The position numbers were made by a program, and so were the translations under genes. A stretch of DNA of 8,441 nucleotides. Origin: JAXGVG01 sp040773965 (GTDB lineage Bacteria > Pseudomonadota > Alphaproteobacteria > UBA9219). The notes under the pieces are model-generated. The model was not told the origin of the DNA. It made no database searches and saw only the letters and a list, made by a program, of their open reading frames with translations. The stretch covers positions 1 to 8,441 of the forward strand of contig JAXGVG010000078.1 in assembly GCA_040773965.1 (NCBI GenBank), written 5' to 3'. Below, in pieces: positions 4,700-8,441 of the stretch; the stretch's first letter is position 1, and the number at the start of each line of letters is the position of its first letter.

Positions 4700-7084
4700 A
4701 TGAGCGCCTCCGTTTTCGATAAAAATCCGCTGCTTTTTTTCCAGAAGCTGGGAAGCACGGAAAACAGGCGCGCGGCGCTTGTGTCGCTTCTTTTCACGAC
4801 GCTTTTCTTCCTGCCATTCTTCTTCGACCTTTTCTCTGCCGGTTTTATTTACACGGGCGACCTTTATCATTCCTGGATGCCGCATATCATCAAGCTTAGC
4901 TCCACGATGCGGCAGGGCGTTTTTTCCGCCATCGACTATTCAACCCACAGCGGCGCTTCCGAGCTGTTTCTCCGCTCCAACATGGTAACCTATCATCCGC
5001 TGCTGATCGCCGCCTCGATGCTGAAAAACCTTTCGTCTCCCGGCTTGGTCAGCGCCTTTCTCACGACCGCCTTTTACATCCATTTTTTCGTGGGGTGCTT
5101 TTTCGGCATCAAGCTTATGCGCGACATGTTCCGTTTCGATTTTATCATCGCGGCGTTCGCCGGCGTTTTCTACACGTTCTCGCTTTACATGCAGCGCGAC
5201 ATCGGCTTTCCGCCGTTCGTGTTCATCGGCACGCTTTTCCCGGCCATCATTTATGCCGGTTATTACAGCCAGCAGCGCCAAAGCCTGCTGGTCAGTTTTC
5301 TTTGTTCCCTTCCCATCTTTGTCTGCTTCGTCTCCGGCTATATCGCCATTGCCATCGCGGCGGCCTTTTTCGCGGCTCTCTTTCTGCTTCTCTGGTTTTT
5401 GATCATCCAGCGTCCGGAAAAGCCTCTTGTAACGCTTTACTACGCTTTCCTTCCCTTCGCGATCGCGACGTTCTTCGCCATGCCCTATTACATGGCGGTT
5501 TTCGGCAATTACATCCACACGTCGGCGGAATCGGCTTTCAGCAACGTTTTCGCGTCCGCGCACCAGCTTGCCGAGAACCCGCGCACCGTCCTGCGCGCCC
5601 TATCGACGGGCCTTGTTTTCAAGGGCCCTCTCTACGAGCAATGCCTCTATATCGGCATCGTGCCGCTTTCCATTATCGCGCTGGCCTTCGCCAACCCGTG
5701 GCTTTTCAGGGAGGAAGACGAGGCCTCGCGCCGGTCGATCCTTCTGAACGGACTGGGTTTTGTCCTTTTCGTGCTCATTATGTTCGGCACGTATTCCGTT
5801 TTTTCGGACATGTTCCATTTCCTGTTGCCCGGCATCGGCAAAATGCACATTTATCAGCGTTTTCTGCTGTTCGGAAATCTGTTCCTCGGCGTTTTTCTCG
5901 GGCATTTGCTTCAAATGTTCGTGCGGCAAACCGGCACAAAGCCTTTGGCAGGGCGGGGCAAAACGGTTGTTTTCCTGTTTCTGGCGCTCGTTGTTGCCGC
6001 GATGTTCCTTAACATTGAGCCGGACGGCAGCTTCAGCCGGACCGACAACGCAAGGATCACGGATTACCTCGTTTTCGATCTTTTGTTTGCCTCCCTTGTG
6101 TTCGCGTTCTGGCACTTCACGAATTCGATCAGGCTTTTCATCGTGCTGGCCACGCTGGCCGTATTCATTCCCGCGGCCGACCATCTTTACGACTTTGAAT
6201 CGTCCGCAGGCTATGACGGCGGCATGCAGGGCACCAAGCATCTTGAGATGAACGCGGCTTACATCGATTCAACCGGGCGTTTCCTCGGGCAGGATCTCGG
6301 CAAGGCCGTCGTGCGCGTTTACAACGCCGAACCCGGCCTGAGGGAGGCTTTTGCGTCGCCCAATTTGCCTTTCTTCCTCGTCCCCCGCGCGAACGTCAGC
6401 GACTATCTGGGCTACGATTTCAGCCTTTCCGAATCCGTCGAATACCGGGACGTCTTCCCCGCTTTCATGAACAAACAAAACCTGATGGAGTTCAAGCCCA
6501 ACCGCGACTGGTTCGAATACACCGGCCTTGATTTCATTCTCTATAAAAACAGCCAGCTTAAGGACAATCCGGAACTGGCAAGCATGATCGACTCGTCGAA
6601 CCCGGTCTGGACCTTGCGCCTGACGCCCGACGTGACCATCGCGCCAACCGTATGGCGCATGAAAAAGCAAAAGGCGGGTTTGGTCGATCCGGGCATCGAC
6701 AACGGCTACTTCAGGCTCGAAAGCGGCGACGCGCAGGCACGTATGGAGAACTTCAAGACCAACAAGGCGAGTTATTTCAAAATGGACGTGACAACGGCCA
6801 AGCCCGCGACGCTGCATTACCTGTTCTGGAAGAACAAGCATCTGCGTTTCTATGTCGACGGCAAGCGCGTGCAGCCCGGCATAAAGGACAATAAATTCGT
6901 CAGCATTCAGATCCCCGAGGGCAAACACCGGATCACGGTATGCTACCTGAACATTTTGACGAGCATCTTCCTTGGCTTCTACGGGGTCTATGCCTTGTCG
7001 ATACTGGGCGCCTGTTTGCTTTATGCCCGCCGCCGGGGGCGCGAGTTCAGGATTTTCAAGTGGCGAATAACGGTTCCTTCCTGA
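4700..7084 (+). CDS. YfhO-like polytopic membrane protein, probable GT-C type glycan enzyme
   Basis: A 794-residue inner-membrane protein. I see about 12-13 hydrophobic segments between residues 25 and 493, then a soluble, probably periplasmic, domain of about 255 residues, and a last membrane helix (about 752-776) ending in a basic tail. The layout, the Asp in the first loop (GDLYHSW, 53-59) and the C-terminal beta domain with FYVDGKRV (717-724) and IPEGKHRITVCY (738-749) resemble YfhO-family proteins, which are related to GT-C glycosyltransferases that use polyprenyl-phosphate sugars. YfhO members are linked to glycosylation of lipoteichoic acid or other surface polymers; the acceptor here is unknown. 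The start is supported by AAAGG six bases before the ATG. legB follows after 107 bases without a clear terminator, so the two are probably one operon. The family is inferred from topology and motifs; donor and substrate cannot be read from the sequence. Confidence 0.7.
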   Translation: MSASVFDKNPLLFFQKLGSTENRRAALVSLLFTTLFFLPFFFDLFSAGFIYTGDLYHSWMPHIIKLSSTMRQGVFSAIDYSTHSGASELFLRSNMVTYHPLLIAASMLKNLSSPGLVSAFLTTAFYIHFFVGCFFGIKLMRDMFRFDFIIAAFAGVFYTFSLYMQRDIGFPPFVFIGTLFPAIIYAGYYSQQRQSLLVSFLCSLPIFVCFVSGYIAIAIAAAFFAALFLLLWFLIIQRPEKPLVTLYYAFLPFAIATFFAMPYYMAVFGNYIHTSAESAFSNVFASAHQLAENPRTVLRALSTGLVFKGPLYEQCLYIGIVPLSIIALAFANPWLFREEDEASRRSILLNGLGFVLFVLIMFGTYSVFSDMFHFLLPGIGKMHIYQRFLLFGNLFLGVFLGHLLQMFVRQTGTKPLAGRGKTVVFLFLALVVAAMFLNIEPDGSFSRTDNARITDYLVFDLLFASLVFAFWHFTNSIRLFIVLATLAVFIPAADHLYDFESSAGYDGGMQGTKHLEMNAAYIDSTGRFLGQDLGKAVVRVYNAEPGLREAFASPNLPFFLVPRANVSDYLGYDFSLSESVEYRDVFPAFMNKQNLMEFKPNRDWFEYTGLDFILYKNSQLKDNPELASMIDSSNPVWTLRLTPDVTIAPTVWRMKKQKAGLVDPGIDNGYFRLESGDAQARMENFKTNKASYFKMDVTTAKPATLHYLFWKNKHLRFYVDGKRVQPGIKDNKFVSIQIPEGKHRITVCYLNILTSIFLGFYGVYALSILGACLLYARRRGREFRIFKWRITVPS

Positions 7085-7191
7085 GGGGAAGGACGCCTAA
7101 AACCTGAAAACTCAAGATTTTACGAGAGTTTACTTGAAGCCTGGCTGTTGATAAGTTAGGCTCCCTGAACCGTGAGCGGGTCCTATAAGCT

Positions 7192-8190
7192 ATGGATTTA
7201 AAAGCGAAAAAAGTGCTGGTCACCGGCGCCGACGGTTTTATCGGCAGCCATCTTGTTGAAGCCTTGTGGAAGCTTGGCGCCGATGTGCGGGCCTTCGTCT
7301 ATTACAACTCGTTCAACAGCTGGGGCTGGCTTGAAGCCGCGCCTCCCGAATGCCTCAAAAGCCTCGACGTTTTCCCGGGCGACATTCGCGACCCCAACGG
7401 CGTTTACGAGGCCATGAAGGACTGCGACGCCGTTTTCCACCTCGCCGCGTTGATCGCCATTCCCTTTTCCTACCACTCGCCGGACTCGTACGTCGATACC
7501 AACATCAAGGGCACGCTGAACGTTCTACAAGCCGCGCGGAAGCTGAACACAAAGCGCGTGCTGGTCACGTCAACATCTGAAGTTTACGGCACGGCCCAGT
7601 ACGCGCCCATCGACGAAAAGCATCCGTTCCAGGGCCAGTCGCCTTACAGCGCGACGAAAATCGGCGCGGACCGCATCGCGGAATCTTTCTATCGGTCTTT
7701 CAATACGCCGGTAACGATCGTCCGCCCTTTCAACACCTACGGCCCGCGCCAGTCCGCGCGCGCCGCTATTCCCACGATCATTACGCAATTGCTGAACGGC
7801 CAGACGGATATTCGCCTCGGCAGCCTCACGCCCACACGCGATTTCAACTATGTGCAGGATACCGTCGACGGGTTCATCGCCATTGCCGAAACGGATGCCG
7901 CCATCGGCAAGGAAATCAATATCGCTTCCGGCGAAGAGCATTCCATCGGCGAACTCGCCCAGATTCTGATCGACGAACTGAATCCGAAAGCGCGTATTGT
8001 GGCCGACGAGCAAAGAATAAGACCGGATGCATCGGAAGTGTTCCGCCTTATAGGGGACAACACATTGATCAAATCATTGACCAAGTGGCAGCCGCGTTTC
8101 AGATTCAAGGATGGACTTGCGGAAACGGTTCGCTGGTTCAAGGATTCCGGCAATCTCGCCCGCTACAAGGCGGGAGTCTACAACCTATGA
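7192..8190 (+). CDS. legB: NAD-dependent sugar-nucleotide 4,6-dehydratase, LegB type
   Basis: Extended short-chain dehydrogenase of 332 residues, the usual family length. It has the Rossmann motif GADGFIGSH (12-20), a catalytic Thr-Ser-Glu (TSE, 128-130) and PYSATK (151-156) with catalytic Tyr152 and Lys156. The stretches VYYNSFNSWGWL (37-48), AALIAIPFSYHSPDSYVDTN (85-104) and FNTYGPRQSARA (180-191) are strongly typical of LegB. In Campylobacter, LegB dehydrates GDP-GlcNAc in the first committed step to CMP-legionaminic acid, a nonulosonic acid on flagellin or surface glycans; a UDP-linked substrate cannot be excluded here. The Glu following Ser rather than Asp recalls GDP-mannose dehydratase more than RmlB. 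The ATG at 7192 lacks a clear Shine-Dalgarno sequence. The gap upstream holds weak inverted repeats (AAACTC 7108-7113 with GAGTTT 7126-7131; AGCCT 7138-7142 with AGGCT 7158-7162). A nucleotidyltransferase gene begins 12 bases downstream. Confidence 0.9.
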   Translation: MDLKAKKVLVTGADGFIGSHLVEALWKLGADVRAFVYYNSFNSWGWLEAAPPECLKSLDVFPGDIRDPNGVYEAMKDCDAVFHLAALIAIPFSYHSPDSYVDTNIKGTLNVLQAARKLNTKRVLVTSTSEVYGTAQYAPIDEKHPFQGQSPYSATKIGADRIAESFYRSFNTPVTIVRPFNTYGPRQSARAAIPTIITQLLNGQTDIRLGSLTPTRDFNYVQDTVDGFIAIAETDAAIGKEINIASGEEHSIGELAQILIDELNPKARIVADEQRIRPDASEVFRLIGDNTLIKSLTKWQPRFRFKDGLAETVRWFKDSGNLARYKAGVYNL

Positions 8191-8202
8191 GGGGAGTGTG
8201 AC

Positions 8203-8325
8203 ATGAGGGCCATTATACTCGCAGGCGGTAAAGGGACACGCCTTCGTCCCTATACGACGCTCATCCCCAAACCATTGGTGCCGCTGGGTGGAAAGTATTC
8301 GATTGAGCTGCACCCCGTCGTTTAG
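8203..8325 (+). pseudogene. Sugar nucleotidyltransferase, truncated after about 34 codons by an insertion
   Basis: The frame opens with the nucleotidyltransferase signature LAGGKGTRLRP (6-16), then IPKPLVPLGGKYSI (21-34), the nucleotide-binding N-terminus of GlmU/RmlA/ManC-like NTP transferases. Full members are normally 230 residues or longer. After residue 34 the family pattern is lost and six unrelated residues (ELHPVV) lead to a stop at 8325. The break coincides with a sequence that looks like an insertion-sequence end, so only 8203 to about 8304 is original gene. It has a strong Shine-Dalgarno sequence (GGGGAG, six bases before the ATG) and starts 12 bases after legB, so it was clearly the next operon gene. 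By position it probably made the nucleotide-linked sugar for the LegB pathway. Campylobacter PtmE, which does this job, carries CBS domains before its transferase domain; here the transferase motif is at the very N-terminus, so this is not the same architecture. Confidence 0.8.
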
Positions 8326-8441
8326 ACCAGCAAGCGGGGTAAATTAAGGTCCATGGATTTACCCCTTTTTCTCATGCCGCTTTAGCCATTTCTGGTTGTA
8401 GCGGTTGTTGCGCCTGTGGAGATGTGGGCAACGCGCTTGCG
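8304..8441. mobile_element. Probable insertion-sequence end (IS3-like), running off the window
   Basis: Homology of the interrupted gene stops at about 8304, where the sequence begins TGAGCTGCACCCCGTCGTTT. A terminal TG followed by a C-rich block and then TTTAGAC-like sequence is the general look of IS3-family ends. No transposase motif falls inside the 138 bases seen. A short minus-strand frame (8441 to a stop at 8361-8359, 27 codons) could be the tail of a transposase but is too short to identify. Hairpins near the end fit an element shielding itself from outside transcription. The other end and the target duplication lie outside the window, so the family is a guess and the exact border could shift by a few bases. 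Confidence 0.55.
8336..8370 (+). terminator. Intrinsic terminator inside the insertion-sequence end
   Basis: GGGGTAAAT (8336-8344) pairs perfectly with ATTTACCCC (8357-8365) over nine base pairs with a 12-base loop, followed by five T (8366-8370). It would stop legB operon transcripts that enter the element. The GGGGT arm can also pair with an upstream ACCCCG (8312-8317), giving a competing fold. Confidence 0.65.

Noticed and set aside
4940..6928. Long minus-strand and alternative plus-strand frames within the YfhO-like gene
   Set aside because: Compositionally biased shadows of a well-supported membrane protein, with no start signals or motifs.
8359..8441. 27-codon minus-strand frame as the end of a transposase
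   Set aside because: Too short and without a recognisable motif; kept only as a remark under the mobile element.
1..8441. CRISPR array, tRNA, rRNA or defence system
   Set aside because: I saw no regularly spaced repeats, no cloverleaf or rRNA-like sequence, and no nuclease, methylase or toxin motifs.

Overview
The window reads as a bacterial chromosome segment, most likely proteobacterial and possibly alphaproteobacterial. That guess rests on the style of GlmU and LegB, a REP-like hairpin of a common proteobacterial type, and moderately GC-rich genes separated by AT-rich gaps. No rRNA, tRNA or CRISPR array is visible, so the taxonomic guess is weak.

Left part (1-1600, minus strand): the first 237 codons of a cysteine synthase (cysK) run off the left edge. 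It is preceded, 41 bases upstream on the same strand, by a small diguanylate cyclase gene (GGDEF domain with intact active site and inhibitory I-site). An extended -10 promoter lies before the cyclase gene, and the pair may be co-transcribed.

Middle gap (about 1511-2408): nearly 900 bases without a convincing gene. It holds a possible 62-codon minus-strand ORF, two plus-strand terminator-like hairpins, a REP-like hairpin and a 19-base match to the 3' part of glmU.

Centre (2409-4452, minus strand): an unrecognised 200-residue protein with its own near-consensus promoter, then glmU, the bifunctional enzyme that makes UDP-GlcNAc. The glmU terminator and the promoter of the 200-residue gene are interlaced.

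Right part (4561-8441, plus strand): a well-formed promoter drives a 794-residue polytopic YfhO-like membrane protein (probable GT-C type glycan enzyme). It is followed by legB (sugar-nucleotide 4,6-dehydratase of the legionaminic acid type) and then by the first 34 codons of a sugar nucleotidyltransferase. That last gene is cut off abruptly. The sequence after the break begins TGAGCTGCACCCC, resembles an IS3-family end and carries a strong hairpin terminator, so an insertion sequence appears to have broken a surface-glycan operon.

GlmU supplies UDP-GlcNAc for cell wall and glycans. The YfhO-like protein, LegB and the broken nucleotidyltransferase would belong to a surface or flagellin glycan locus continuing to the right. 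I see no clearly novel defence or mobile system. The most notable points are the IS interruption, the unrecognised 200-residue gene, the interlaced terminator and promoter, and the possible plus-strand small RNAs in the 1.5-2.4 kb gap.
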